From NCBI RefSeq assembly GCF_014836955.1, contig NZ_JACSPV010000018.1, positions 1-64,000 on the forward strand: a DNA stretch of 64,000 nt. Direction: 5' to 3'. The translations under genes were made by a program, and so were the position numbers. A model generated the notes under the pieces. That model was given only the letters and a program-made list of their open reading frames with translations. It was not told the origin of the DNA and searched no databases. Below, piece after piece: positions 45,324 through 54,377 of the stretch (position 1 is its first letter; every line of letters begins with the position of its first letter). Source of the DNA: Bacillus norwichensis (GTDB lineage: Bacteria; Bacillota; Bacilli; Bacillales; Bacillaceae_C).

Positions 45324-46592
45324 TTATTTTGTTAAAAATGTACTCAACCATGGCACGTATAAGAGAATGATCGTTGCTACAAGCAAGGCCCCCAAATAAG
45401 GCATCGACCCTTTGATGACAACGCTCAGCTTTTCCTTAAAATGCCCGCTAACAACAAACAGGCTTAATCCAACAGGCGGTGTAATCTGAGAAATCATCAT
45501 GCAGGCAATCGTCAATACACCAAAATGAATTGGATCGTACCCTAAGGCAACTACGGCTGGATATAAAATCGGTATTGTAATATATAAAATCGGCACAGCA
45601 TCCAAGAACATCCCAAATATAAGGAATAGGACAAGGATTAACAGCATGATCAGCCATCCAGGCAGTGCCAGTTGAGACACATATTCTGTAATTTGCTGCG
45701 GAACATGCGCATAAGTCAAAGCTGTTGAGAACATGTTTGCTCCACCGAGCAGCAAATAAATGACAGTGGTTGTCACCATAGAGCTAACTAAACTTTTTTG
45801 AATATTTTTCTTGGTAAATTCTTTTCTATTAAATAAAAAGCTAATAATCAAAACATAGATAACCGAAACGGCTGCCGCTTCAGTCGGCGTAAATATTCCT
45901 GAATATATTCCTCCTAATACGATGACCGGCATTAACAATGATGGGAGAGCAACAATAAACGATTTAAAAATCTCCGGTGCACTGCTGCGTTTTTTCCTTT
46001 CCGTCTTGTCCTTAACACTGACAATGATGGCAGTGACAATCAATAAAGCTGCAATGACCAGTCCTGGAACAATACCGGCAAGGAAAAGCTCGGCAACGTC
46101 TATCTGGACCATTGATGCATAAATGATCATATAAATACTCGGCGGAATCATTTGGCCTAAGGTTCCAGCAGAAGCTACAACTCCCATACTGTTCTCCTTG
46201 GAATAGCCGAGCTGAATCATTTGCGGAATCATCATGGATCCGACGGCAACAACTGTAGCAGTCGCGGAACCTGACAGAGCACCAAAGATTGTTGCTGTGA
46301 TAACGGCTGCTGCTGGCATTCCACCGGGCAAATGGCCAATCAAATGGTTAACAAAGCCTATCATTTTGTTGGCTGTCCCCATATAGGTCATTAAGTTACC
46401 AGCAAATAAAAAGTATGGAATTGCTAGTAATATCCACTTATCCGTTGCAATCAAAAATTGCGAAATGATCGCTTCCAACGGCAAGTCCAGAAACACAAAC
46501 ATCAGAATACCGCCACTTAATCCCAGTGAAAGCCAAATAGGTGCACCAACGATTAATAAAATGAAAAAGATAATAAGTCCAATCAGTAACAT
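45324..46592 (-). CDS. TRAP transporter large permease (DctM family)
   Basis: A 422-residue membrane protein with about 12 helices and DctM motifs such as GIGSATATVVAVGSMMIPQM-like GALSGSATATVVAVGSM and SGIFTPTEAAAVSVIYVL. It is the transport channel of the tripartite system, driven by a sodium gradient. GGAGGGGGG precedes the ATG. Gene order DctP-DctQ-DctM-SDR on the minus strand. Confidence 0.93.
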   Translation of the reverse strand: MLLIGLIIFFILLIVGAPIWLSLGLSGGILMFVFLDLPLEAIISQFLIATDKWILLAIPYFLFAGNLMTYMGTANKMIGFVNHLIGHLPGGMPAAAVITATIFGALSGSATATVVAVGSMMIPQMIQLGYSKENSMGVVASAGTLGQMIPPSIYMIIYASMVQIDVAELFLAGIVPGLVIAALLIVTAIIVSVKDKTERKKRSSAPEIFKSFIVALPSLLMPVIVLGGIYSGIFTPTEAAAVSVIYVLIISFLFNRKEFTKKNIQKSLVSSMVTTTVIYLLLGGANMFSTALTYAHVPQQITEYVSQLALPGWLIMLLILVLFLIFGMFLDAVPILYITIPILYPAVVALGYDPIHFGVLTIACMMISQITPPVGLSLFVVSGHFKEKLSVVIKGSMPYLGALLVATIILLYVPWLSTFLTK

Positions 46593-46607
46593 ATTCGTAC
46601 CCCCCTC

Positions 46608-47111
46608 CTAATTCGTCTCCGCTCGAAAAAGATTAAAGTCAATCAACATTTGCAAAAGAGCATAGACACATCCGAAAAACATACCGGCTACAATCGCAAA
46701 TGCTGGTATGACCATCAGCATTTCACCAGAAAGTGTCATTAAATTCATGTTGTAAATGGAAGACATCCAAATGATGCCGGCATAAAATAGAATGACAAAT
46801 GCAATAAACAAAATGATTCCAATTAGAAACTCCACAAGATATTTGCTTTTTCTGGATAAACGATCCTCAAGAAGAGACATTTTTATATGTTCATTCTTTT
46901 TAATTAAGGGGCCAACGTACGCAAACACCCCATAGACGATGGCGTAACGACAGATCTCTTCCAATAGTTGATAAGAAATCCCGAACTGGTACCTCAAAAT
47001 AACTCCAGCAAAAGCCAGTACAACACTGATAATCAAGCACAAGACAGCTATGATCTCCAGCGCTTTATCCAAAAGTCTTGTCGAGTTCTCCAGTTTCTCG
47101 ATTCGATTCAT
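46608..47111 (-). CDS. TRAP transporter small permease (DctQ family)
   Basis: A 167-residue, four-helix membrane subunit (VLCLIISVVLAFAGVILRYQF, then VEFLIGIILFIAFVILFYAGIIW and others) that bridges binding protein and DctM. It lies 24 bp after dctP and 15 bp before dctM. Confidence 0.88.
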   Translation of the reverse strand: MNRIEKLENSTRLLDKALEIIAVLCLIISVVLAFAGVILRYQFGISYQLLEEICRYAIVYGVFAYVGPLIKKNEHIKMSLLEDRLSRKSKYLVEFLIGIILFIAFVILFYAGIIWMSSIYNMNLMTLSGEMLMVIPAFAIVAGMFFGCVYALLQMLIDFNLFRAETN

Positions 47112-47135
47112 ATTTTCATCTCCTTATACTCCACA

Positions 47136-48188
47136 TCAGTTATCATCTCTCAACCTTTTCGCTTCTTTTATTAGCTCTTTAGCTCTAGGTTCACTTTTCA
47201 TAAAGCTATCCCAAACAGGCTCAGTTACTTTCTTCCACTCTTCTATTTCTTCAGGTGTCGGATAATAGGTTTTAATTCCCTGCTCACTTTCAAGCCTTTC
47301 ATTGACATCGGCAATTTCCTTGCTAACGGTGTCATAAGCATATTGCTCAAGGTCTTTTCCAGTTTCCACAAGAATCTCCTGAAGATCTTCCGGCAAGGAT
47401 TCAAATTTCTTTTGTGACATCATGACAGGCATTAGGTAATTAACGAACGGATAAAGAGTTTGCGTTTTAACAGGAAGTTTATTGTCATACAAATACAGCG
47501 GAACAGTGATTAATCCATCTACCACACCCTGCTGTAAGGCAGTCGGGAGCTCTGTCCCCGGTATAGAAATACCACTGGCTTTAATCGCTTTCAAAGTCTG
47601 CGGGGCTACTTTTCCGCCTGGTGTACGCAATTTCAATCCATCTGCACTTGCTGTATCTGTAATCATCTTGCTTTCATCTGCGGTCCATAAAGTAGCGTAT
47701 AAATCCGTGGAATCAAGTGAAAGGATCTTTAATCCTTTTTCTTCTGCCATCTTAGCTATTAGACGGCCACCTTTTTCACTATCGACAAATGCTTTCCGGC
47801 TATCCATATACACCTTGGGATCTTTCGGATCATAATCAAATAAAAATGGTAGATCAAAAAAATACCAAATGGGATCAAAGCTTCCCGCTATTGAAGTGAG
47901 AGAATGCGTCATGTCTATCTGCCCCTGCAAAATACCCGGTATTTCCTGTTCAGATGGCATCAATTGTGAATCCGAATAGATTTCCAACGAAAGGCGCCCA
48001 TCACTTCTTTTTTGCAACTCCTCATCAAACCAGACCATATATTGATGATGGAGCGTGGCCTTTTGATAGGGATGTGAGACTCTTAAAACGTAGGAATCTT
48101 TATCCTTTGAACCGCTTCCATTTGAAGAACAAGCTGTCATTAAAAGCATAGATACTAGGAAAAAGACGAATAGCTTATATTTTTTCAT
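47136..48188 (-). CDS. TRAP transporter substrate-binding lipoprotein (DctP family)
   Basis: A 350-residue extracytoplasmic binding protein with lipobox LLMTAC and a DctP/TAXI-type fold (RVSHPYQKATLHHQYMVWFDEELQKRSDGRLSLEIYSDSQL is the typical N-terminal signature; RTPGGK contains the conserved carboxylate-binding Arg). The ligand is probably a carboxylate or sugar acid. The ATG at 48188 has GGAGG at 6 nt. A sigma-54-type promoter lies about 120 bp upstream. Confidence 0.92.
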   Translation of the reverse strand: MKKYKLFVFFLVSMLLMTACSSNGSGSKDKDSYVLRVSHPYQKATLHHQYMVWFDEELQKRSDGRLSLEIYSDSQLMPSEQEIPGILQGQIDMTHSLTSIAGSFDPIWYFFDLPFLFDYDPKDPKVYMDSRKAFVDSEKGGRLIAKMAEEKGLKILSLDSTDLYATLWTADESKMITDTASADGLKLRTPGGKVAPQTLKAIKASGISIPGTELPTALQQGVVDGLITVPLYLYDNKLPVKTQTLYPFVNYLMPVMMSQKKFESLPEDLQEILVETGKDLEQYAYDTVSKEIADVNERLESEQGIKTYYPTPEEIEEWKKVTEPVWDSFMKSEPRAKELIKEAKRLRDDN

Positions 48189-48304
48189 TGTTACCTCCAT
48201 AAATTGAATATTTTTACTTCTATATCAAAACCTTAACTCCGAGCGTTCCCTCCTCAGCCAGCAGAATGTTTGTCGATTCCTGTAAAAACGCTATCTTAAT
48301 ATAT

Positions 48305-48321
48305 AGCAAATAGCATGCCAA
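48305..48321 (-). promoter_or_regulatory. sigma-54 (-24/-12) promoter of the TRAP-SDR operon
   Basis: On the minus strand TTGGCAT-GCTAT-TTGCT matches the -24/-12 consensus TGGCAC-N5-TTGC with one change and correct GG-GC spacing. It points toward dctP and lies opposite a divergent sigma-54 activator gene. Confidence 0.78.
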
Positions 48322-48372
48322 CTCATTAAATCTTGATTTTATTACGATTTATTGAAAATCAGTCCATTGATC

Positions 48373-48488
48373 GGTGAAATAATTCACCATTTCTTCAAAA
48401 AATACCTGAAGGAATCGCCAAAAAAATTTTTCTTATTGATATATAATTGGATGGTGAAATAATTCAGCAGTGTTTGAAAAAATTCACC
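48373..48488. promoter_or_regulatory. three GGTGAA-N4-TTCACC activator sites
   Basis: Palindromes at 48373-48388 (perfect), 48453-48468 (one mismatch) and 48473-48488 (partial), all with AATAA/AAAA centres. The first two are 80 bp apart and the last two 20 bp, i.e. on one helix face. They lie 60-170 bp upstream of the -24/-12 promoter, the usual place for enhancer sites, and next to the regulator gene's own start. Confidence 0.72.
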
Positions 48489-48526
48489 ACACAAAATTAA
48501 AGGATTTAAAAGGAGTGGAATTCTGG

Positions 48527-49948
48527 ATGACCGTCCATAATTCATCGTTGGATGATCAGGCCTCCGCACTTGACCACTATAAAGACTTAGCTCATAAATT
48601 GGAAACAGTCATTGAATTCTCCACAGATGGCATTTATGTGGTAGACCGTTATGGAATTACTGTTCTGGTCAATCGTGCATATGAGGAAATGACCGGATAC
48701 CAAAAAGCGGACCTGATTGGAAAAAGTGTATTAGACCTGACGGAAAGAGGATATTTCGATCGCTCTATTTCCGAGCTCGTCTTTAAAGAAAAAAAGCAGC
48801 TATCCATTGTTCAGAAAATCGGAAATGAGGAGAAACTTGGCGATAAGAAAGAGGTAGTAGTAACAGGCAGTCCTGTATTTGATGACGATGGGGAATTATC
48901 TTTAATTGTCATCAGCGTCAGTGACATCTCAGAAATTAGTAAAATGAAGCGTGAACTGACAAAAGCAATGGAAACGGCCGAATTGAACTCTCACCGTTTC
49001 GCTGTCCATACAGAGTTCGAAAAGAACCAAACCATTGTTTTCAAGAGTCCACAAATGAAGCAGGTATACGAAAAAATTCAACAGGTAGCCCCATTCCCCA
49101 CGAGTATTTTACTGTCTGGGCCTTCGGGTGTGGGTAAGGAAATGCTCACAAACTTAATTCACCATTTTAGTCAGAGGAAAGACAAGCCTTTAATCAAAAT
49201 TAATTGCGGAGCAATTCCGGAAAATCTCTTGGAATCCGAATTATTCGGTTATGAAAAAGGATCTTTTACCGGCGCGAGACAGGAAGGAAAAGCCGGATTG
49301 CTGGAGCTTGCTGATGAAGGGACAATCATGTTTGATGAAATTGGTGAGATGCCGCTTGCTTTGCAAGTAAAATTACTTCGGGTTATACAAGAGAAACAAG
49401 TACGCCGAATCGGGAGCAACAAGACAAAGGATCTAGATATACGGATTATTTCTGTAACAAACAAAAATTTGGAGCAACTTGTGAAACAAGGCTTATTTAG
49501 AGAGGACTTGTATTATCGTCTAAACGTTGTTTCCATAGATGTACCGCCCCTTTCGGAACGTCCAGAGGATGTTCAGGAATTACTCAAGTACTTTTTTTCC
49601 TATTTCTCGAAGAAGTACCACATTCAAAAAGAAATTGCGTACGAAACTATCCGATATTTGACATCCTATCATTGGCCGGGAAATGTGCGGGAATTACGAA
49701 ATATGGTTGAGAATTTATTTGTTTCTACTTCGGAAGCAACCCTCGAACCCTATCACCTTCCCTTCCGGATCACCCAGGTTGAGCAAGACTCAAAAGAGGT
49801 CCCATTAAAGAAAATGGTCCAAAATTACGAAAAGAAATTGATTATGGATGCTTTGCAGAAAAAACAATCCCTTCGCCAAACAGCAAAGGAACTGGGCATT
49901 CACCATACAACATTACTGAAGAAGCTGCAGAGTTGGGGGATAAGATAA
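48527..49948 (+). CDS. PAS-domain sigma-54-dependent transcriptional activator
   Basis: A 473-residue enhancer-binding protein: a PAS domain (residues about 20-130), an AAA+ domain with Walker A GPSGVGKE, the sigma-54 contact loop as YEKGSFTGA, Walker B GTIMFDEIGEM, arginine finger region FREDLYYRLNV, and a C-terminal Fis-type helix-turn-helix (RQTAKELGIHHTTLLKKLQ). It diverges from the TRAP-SDR operon and presumably activates it with RNA polymerase-SigL. The ATG at 48527 is chosen because AAGGAG lies upstream, although 11 nt away; GTG at 48515 overlaps it. Confidence 0.93.
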   Translation: MTVHNSSLDDQASALDHYKDLAHKLETVIEFSTDGIYVVDRYGITVLVNRAYEEMTGYQKADLIGKSVLDLTERGYFDRSISELVFKEKKQLSIVQKIGNEEKLGDKKEVVVTGSPVFDDDGELSLIVISVSDISEISKMKRELTKAMETAELNSHRFAVHTEFEKNQTIVFKSPQMKQVYEKIQQVAPFPTSILLSGPSGVGKEMLTNLIHHFSQRKDKPLIKINCGAIPENLLESELFGYEKGSFTGARQEGKAGLLELADEGTIMFDEIGEMPLALQVKLLRVIQEKQVRRIGSNKTKDLDIRIISVTNKNLEQLVKQGLFREDLYYRLNVVSIDVPPLSERPEDVQELLKYFFSYFSKKYHIQKEIAYETIRYLTSYHWPGNVRELRNMVENLFVSTSEATLEPYHLPFRITQVEQDSKEVPLKKMVQNYEKKLIMDALQKKQSLRQTAKELGIHHTTLLKKLQSWGIR

Positions 49949-50191
49949 GAGCGAACAGCTTATAAGAAAAACACAAGCGGGGACATTACCACTAGCATGT
50001 TCCTGCTTTCTTATTGCTATTTCTGCAGGAGTGCCCAGTGACAATTCATTGGTCTTTGCTTTTACATTGAACCTTTGCGGATACCTATTATGAAACAGGC
50101 TTCTTCTGATTTTTTGATAATCCCACTTTGTGAAAAATGTTCATATTCCCCTTTACAAATTTCGTGTCCCGAAGTATAATAATGTAGTTGG

Positions 50192-50203
50192 TTACCTAGG
50201 TAA
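50192..50203. promoter_or_regulatory. TTACCTAGGTAA palindrome, probable MarR operator
   Basis: A perfect 12-bp palindrome lies between a GTATAAT -10-like box (50172) and the MarR start codon, positioned for autorepression. Confidence 0.65.
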
Positions 50204-50221
50204 ATATTAGAGGTGATGCCG

Positions 50222-50629
50222 ATGAATCCTGTAATTCATGAAATTTTTCAAAAGACGCGACTGCTTACCAAAGAGCTTAACACTACATTGAAAAAACACG
50301 ACTTGTTCGCTTCCCAGTGGACAGTCCTTTATTGCGTTTATCAGTATGGAGAAATGCCGCTGACAGACATATGTAAATATCTGAATGTAGAAGCACCGAC
50401 AATCACTAGGACAGTCAAACGCTTAGAAGAACTTGGCTGGCTCAAAACATGTGCAGGGAGGGACCGCCGCGAAAAAATGGTCCGGCTGGCTGAAGAAGCA
50501 GAAACTCGATTGCCTAATATTAAAGATTCCATTGAGCAGTTTGAAGAACGGACAATGGAAAAATTGACCAAAAAAGAGCAAACCGTGTTAATGGAGCTCT
50601 TGAAAAAATTAGATATGGAAGGAAGATGA
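50222..50629 (+). CDS. MarR-family transcriptional regulator
   Basis: A 135-residue MarR protein with winged helix-turn-helix (SQWTVLYCVYQYGEMPLTDICKYLNVEAPTITRTVKRLEELGWLKTCAGRDRREKMVRLA, wing DRREK) and flanking dimerisation helices. It precedes an MFS exporter by 4 bp and likely represses both, with ligand relief. The ATG at 50222 is 6 nt after GAGGTG; two in-frame start codons lie just upstream. Confidence 0.9.
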   Translation: MNPVIHEIFQKTRLLTKELNTTLKKHDLFASQWTVLYCVYQYGEMPLTDICKYLNVEAPTITRTVKRLEELGWLKTCAGRDRREKMVRLAEEAETRLPNIKDSIEQFEERTMEKLTKKEQTVLMELLKKLDMEGR

Positions 50630-50633
50630 TAGT

Positions 50634-51836
50634 TTGCCGAAATCGCAATCCATTTGGACAAAATCATTCATTAGCTTGTTCTGCACGAATCTTTCTGTTT
50701 TTATCGTGTTTTATGGTTTAACGGCGACACTGCCGCTATATGCAACAGGGATTTTAAATAAAACAGATCAAGAAGCTGGTCTGCTCATGTCAATCTTTTT
50801 ACTTTCCGCTATCATCGTTCGGCCGTTTACCGGAAAGATTTTAGACTTGGTCGGAAAGAGAAAAATGCTTCTGATCAGCCTCGTTTTATATTTGCTTTGC
50901 ACAGTTCTATATTATTTCGTCAATCCATTCAGCTTGTTACTTGCCTTGCGCTTTTTGCATGGAATTGGATTCAGTATTGCAACCACCGCATGTGGGGCCA
51001 TTGCAGCAGATATCATTCCGCCTGCACGCCGCGGTACAGGGCTTGGCTATTTTACCATGTCAACGAACCTCGGGGTTGTCCTAGGGCCGCTCATTGCCTT
51101 GTCTCTGATCCAAGCCTACTCCTTTGACATGCTGTTCATTATTCTCAGCCTTTTAATGGTAACAGGGTCGCTTTTTTCCTTGATCGTCCCTGCCCATAAG
51201 CAGCAGAACGGCGCCAAGGTAAAAAGAGGGATGTCTTTTAACGACTTGTTTGAAAGAAAGGCTGTGCCTGTAGGGTTTCTTGCTTGCCTGACCGGCCTTT
51301 CATATGCGAGCATCCTATCCTACTTATCCATTTATGCCCAAGGGAAAGACCTGTTGAGTATGACTAGCAGCTTCTTCTTAGTCTTTGCCGCTGTCATGCT
51401 ACTTGCAAGACCGTTTACTGGAAGATTGTTTGATCTGAAAGGGCCTCAATATGTCTTGTACCCCGGATTAATTTTATTCATCGTCGGACTGGTTATGCTC
51501 GCCTTTACCAATTCGGCTACTACCTTTTTACTCGCGGGAGGTTTCGTTGGACTTGGCTACGGCTCTTTGGTACCAAGTATGCAGACGCTCGCCATCCAAT
51601 CTGCTCCTATCGAACGAAGTGGCTATGCTACCGCTACCTTTTACACTTTCTTTGATGGTGGAATCGCTTTGGGATCGTATATTTTCGGAATCATTGCTAC
51701 AGCTAAAGGGTACCAATCAATATACCTGATTTCCAGTGTACTTGTTTGCTGTGTCTTTCTATTGCTCATGGTTTTAAAACCAAATAAACAAGACAAGAAA
51801 ACAGCGGACGCCGTAAAGAAAGTGGAGAGCTTTTAA
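50634..51836 (+). CDS. MFS efflux transporter
   Basis: A 400-residue, 12-helix major-facilitator protein with motif A as RPFTGKILDLVGKRKML, repeated in the second half as RPFTGRLFDLKGP. TTG start with GGAAGG 7 nt upstream. It shares a transcript with the MarR gene and is probably an exporter of a compound sensed by it. A strong terminator follows. Confidence 0.88.
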   Translation: MPKSQSIWTKSFISLFCTNLSVFIVFYGLTATLPLYATGILNKTDQEAGLLMSIFLLSAIIVRPFTGKILDLVGKRKMLLISLVLYLLCTVLYYFVNPFSLLLALRFLHGIGFSIATTACGAIAADIIPPARRGTGLGYFTMSTNLGVVLGPLIALSLIQAYSFDMLFIILSLLMVTGSLFSLIVPAHKQQNGAKVKRGMSFNDLFERKAVPVGFLACLTGLSYASILSYLSIYAQGKDLLSMTSSFFLVFAAVMLLARPFTGRLFDLKGPQYVLYPGLILFIVGLVMLAFTNSATTFLLAGGFVGLGYGSLVPSMQTLAIQSAPIERSGYATATFYTFFDGGIALGSYIFGIIATAKGYQSIYLISSVLVCCVFLLLMVLKPNKQDKKTADAVKKVESF

Positions 51837-51880
51837 GGAACGGACCAAATATAGCCATCCTATGGTTGAGAACAAAATGC

Positions 51881-51920
51881 AAAGAGACAGCGACCCATTT
51901 GAGTCGCTGTCTCTTTTTTA
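51881..51920 (+). terminator. terminator of the marR-MFS operon
   Basis: AAAGAGACAGCGAC/GTCGCTGTCTCTTT 14-bp arms followed by TTTT. Confidence 0.85.
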
Positions 51921-51954
51921 ATCAAATAAAGGATACACCAGGCAACCTCACAGT

Positions 51955-52548
51955 TCAGGTAGTCGGCAGAACGACTTCCTCTGACGGGAGTGATTGCCAG
52001 GTACTACCATTCTGACCTTCTAGGGCCTTGCAAGATGCTTTAACAATAGCTAGAATTTTCTCCATGGCTGCATATTCTTCGCCTTTTAACTTTACAAAGT
52101 AATGCATGGGAGGAATCATTGTCCAGATAAAGCAACCTGGAAATGGGATCAGATTAACTGTTAATCGTTGGTCACTTATCACAATATTGACCTGTTCAAA
52201 ATCAACTGTTCGAATAAGGGATTTTAATTCTGTATAATCATTTAAAGTCGAGTTCAGTGACGTAATTTCTTTATTCTTGGATTTCCATTGTTTTTTATAA
52301 TGATCCCACATAATCTCTTCATCGTCCATATTGATTGGAAAAGAGTAAGAAACCTGTAGTTTATAAATTTTGCTGATCCACGACTTTTGCAACAAATAAC
52401 GAAACGACCATACATCCTCAGAATGCCTTATTTCATAGTGAAAAGATTTTACTTTCGTTTTTGGCTGTTTTACTTTAAAGTCTTCGACGAGGGCGGAAAA
52501 AATCTTTTCTGCTCTTGAAGAAACATTTGCCCCGATGTTTACCTTCAA
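51955..52548 (-). CDS. hypothetical protein
   Basis: A 197-residue soluble protein, not recognised. No signal peptide; a mixed alpha/beta pattern with several aromatic stretches (VWSFRYLLQKSWISKIYKLQVSYSF, PFPGCFIWTMIPPMHYFV). The last could be an embedded hydrophobic hairpin. GAAGG stands before the ATG. It stands alone, converging with the MFS gene. Confidence 0.6.
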   Translation of the reverse strand: MKVNIGANVSSRAEKIFSALVEDFKVKQPKTKVKSFHYEIRHSEDVWSFRYLLQKSWISKIYKLQVSYSFPINMDDEEIMWDHYKKQWKSKNKEITSLNSTLNDYTELKSLIRTVDFEQVNIVISDQRLTVNLIPFPGCFIWTMIPPMHYFVKLKGEEYAAMEKILAIVKASCKALEGQNGSTWQSLPSEEVVLPTT

Positions 52549-52959
52549 GAAGGCCTGAACCCCGTTGAATATCGGAAGATATCTAAGATTGGATCTTAAC
52601 TCAATATGCTGGAACCTGAATCGAAATAACCAGCCTTAACTGGAACGCCCCCTTCCAAATTGCGATTGACAGGGGGTTTTTCTTTATTGATTTTGGTAGT
52701 CGCGGCCTCATCCAGCCAAGATTGACACTACCATCAAAAGCAGTCATGAATAGCAATCTTTCGCACGATTCTTCACCCCTATTTCTATTCCTACTCATGT
52801 CGGTCCCAAGGCTTAAATTTTGCAAATGGGCAACTTAATAAGAACCAAGAACTGCAAACCACCCTGTCAGAATTTGTTGATTAGGTTTATCTTGAATAAG
52901 CACCTGACTGCCTGTTAAACTTGTCATAGATTCATAAAGTAAGGGAGAGTGGAGTAGAG
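52549..52959. other. intergenic region upstream of trpB
   Basis: 411 bp without a recognised gene. At 52648-52680 a CCCCCT..AGGGGG stem (6 bp, 17-nt loop) is followed by TTTTTCTTT on the plus strand and looks like a weak terminator or attenuator. No T-box or tryptophan-rich leader peptide is visible. The trpB ribosome-binding site is GGGAGAGTGGAG. Confidence 0.4.
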
Positions 52960-54123
52960 ATGAGCATAGTTCAAGAAAAAGGTTATTTTGGCCAGTTCGG
53001 AGGCAGTTTTGTACCTCCAGACTTGCAGGAAGTAATGGATCACTTAGATGCACAATTTGAAAAGTATAAAGATGATGAGGAATTCATCCGGGAATACAAT
53101 TATTATTTAAAAGAATATATAGGCAGGGAAAACCCGTTGACTTTTGCTGAGAGATTAACGAAGGAGCTCGGCGGTGCAAAGATTTATTTGAAACGGGAAG
53201 ATTTGAACCATACAGGCGCCCATAAAATCAATAATGCTCTCGGTCAAATTTTACTTGCCAAACGCATGGGCTTGAAACGTATTATTGCTGAAACTGGAGC
53301 GGGTCAGCATGGTGTTGCTACAGCAACCGCTTGTGCAATGTTTGATATGGATTGCGTCATCTATATGGGAGCTGAAGATACAAAAAGGCAGGCTCTGAAC
53401 GTATTCCGCATGGAATTACTGGGTGCCAAAGTTGTTGCAGTTGACAAAGGACAAGGGCGTTTGAAGGATGCCGTGGACGAAGCATTAGGTGACCTTGTAC
53501 AAAACTACAAAGATACTTTTTATTTGCTTGGTTCTGCGGTCGGCCCTCACCCTTACCCAACGATTGTAAAACACTTTCAATCAGTGATTAGTGAAGAGTC
53601 CAAGAAACAGATTGTTGAAAAAGAAGGTAAATTGCCTACTGCAGTTGTCGCCTGCACCGGCGGCGGGAGCAATGCGATTGGAGCCTTCGCCCATTATATC
53701 GATGAAACTGATGTGCGTTTGATCGGTGTTGAACCAGACCAAGCGCCATCTTTAACAGAAGGCATTCCTGCCGAGCTTCACGGATTTAAATGTCTAGCTC
53801 TCATCGACGATGAAGGCAATCCGAAACCAACTTATTCGATTGCAGCCGGTCTAGACTACCCTGGTATTGGTCCTGAACACAGTCATTTGAAGGAATCTGG
53901 GCGGGCAGAATACCACACAGTTACAAACGAAGAAGTCCTGGAGGCATTCAAAATACTCTCGAAAAAAGAAGGAATCATTCCAGCACTTGAAAGCGCGCAT
54001 GCCATAGCATACACATTAAAATTAGCTCCAACACTGAACAAAGATGACATCATCATCGTCAACTTGTCCGGCCGTGGAGACAAAGATGTACAGCAAGTAT
54101 TTGAGATGGAGAATCATCAATAA
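52960..54123 (+). CDS. trpB: tryptophan synthase beta chain TrpB (stand-alone)
   Basis: A 387-residue PLP enzyme joining indole and serine to tryptophan. It shows [17 protein letters not shown]-lysine motif [27 protein letters not shown] and phosphate loop [10 protein letters not shown]. Catalytic Glu lies in ETGAGQHG. It is a TrpB1-type chain but no trpA or other trp gene adjoins, so it may use free indole or complement the main operon. Usual TrpB begins FGxYGGxFVPE; here [10 protein letters not shown]. Confidence 0.93.
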   Translation: MSIVQEKGYFGQFGGSFVPPDLQEVMDHLDAQFEKYKDDEEFIREYNYYLKEYIGRENPLTFAERLTKELGGAKIYLKREDLNHTGAHKINNALGQILLAKRMGLKRIIAETGAGQHGVATATACAMFDMDCVIYMGAEDTKRQALNVFRMELLGAKVVAVDKGQGRLKDAVDEALGDLVQNYKDTFYLLGSAVGPHPYPTIVKHFQSVISEESKKQIVEKEGKLPTAVVACTGGGSNAIGAFAHYIDETDVRLIGVEPDQAPSLTEGIPAELHGFKCLALIDDEGNPKPTYSIAAGLDYPGIGPEHSHLKESGRAEYHTVTNEEVLEAFKILSKKEGIIPALESAHAIAYTLKLAPTLNKDDIIIVNLSGRGDKDVQQVFEMENHQ

Positions 54124-54137
54124 TAGGATTCCCTATT

Positions 54138-54177
54138 GCTTGCAGAGAAAGAAGTGACTTTCTCTGCAAGCTTTTTT
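54138..54177 (+). terminator. terminator after trpB
   Basis: GCTTGCAGAGAAAG/CTTTCTCTGCAAGC 14-bp arms with a 6-nt loop and six T residues. Confidence 0.88.
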
Positions 54178-54377
54178 ATTTTGGTCTCCAATACAGATCA
54201 AGATTGCATAATTTCAAATAAAAAAGTAAGCAGACGTTGAGATCGGGCTTAGTACCCGTTCTTTACTGATTTTAGTAAAAGTGGACGCTATAATGCGGCC
54301 ATTTCAAAGGTAGAAGAAATGCCGTGGCTTCCCTAACAGCCTTTTCAGCATTACTGATCAAAAGAAGTTTTCTTCTA

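Noticed and set aside
52549-52959. T-box or TRAP-type trp leader before trpB
   Set aside because: No AGGGTGGNACCGCG core, no repeated GAG/UAG triplets and no Trp-codon leader peptide seen.
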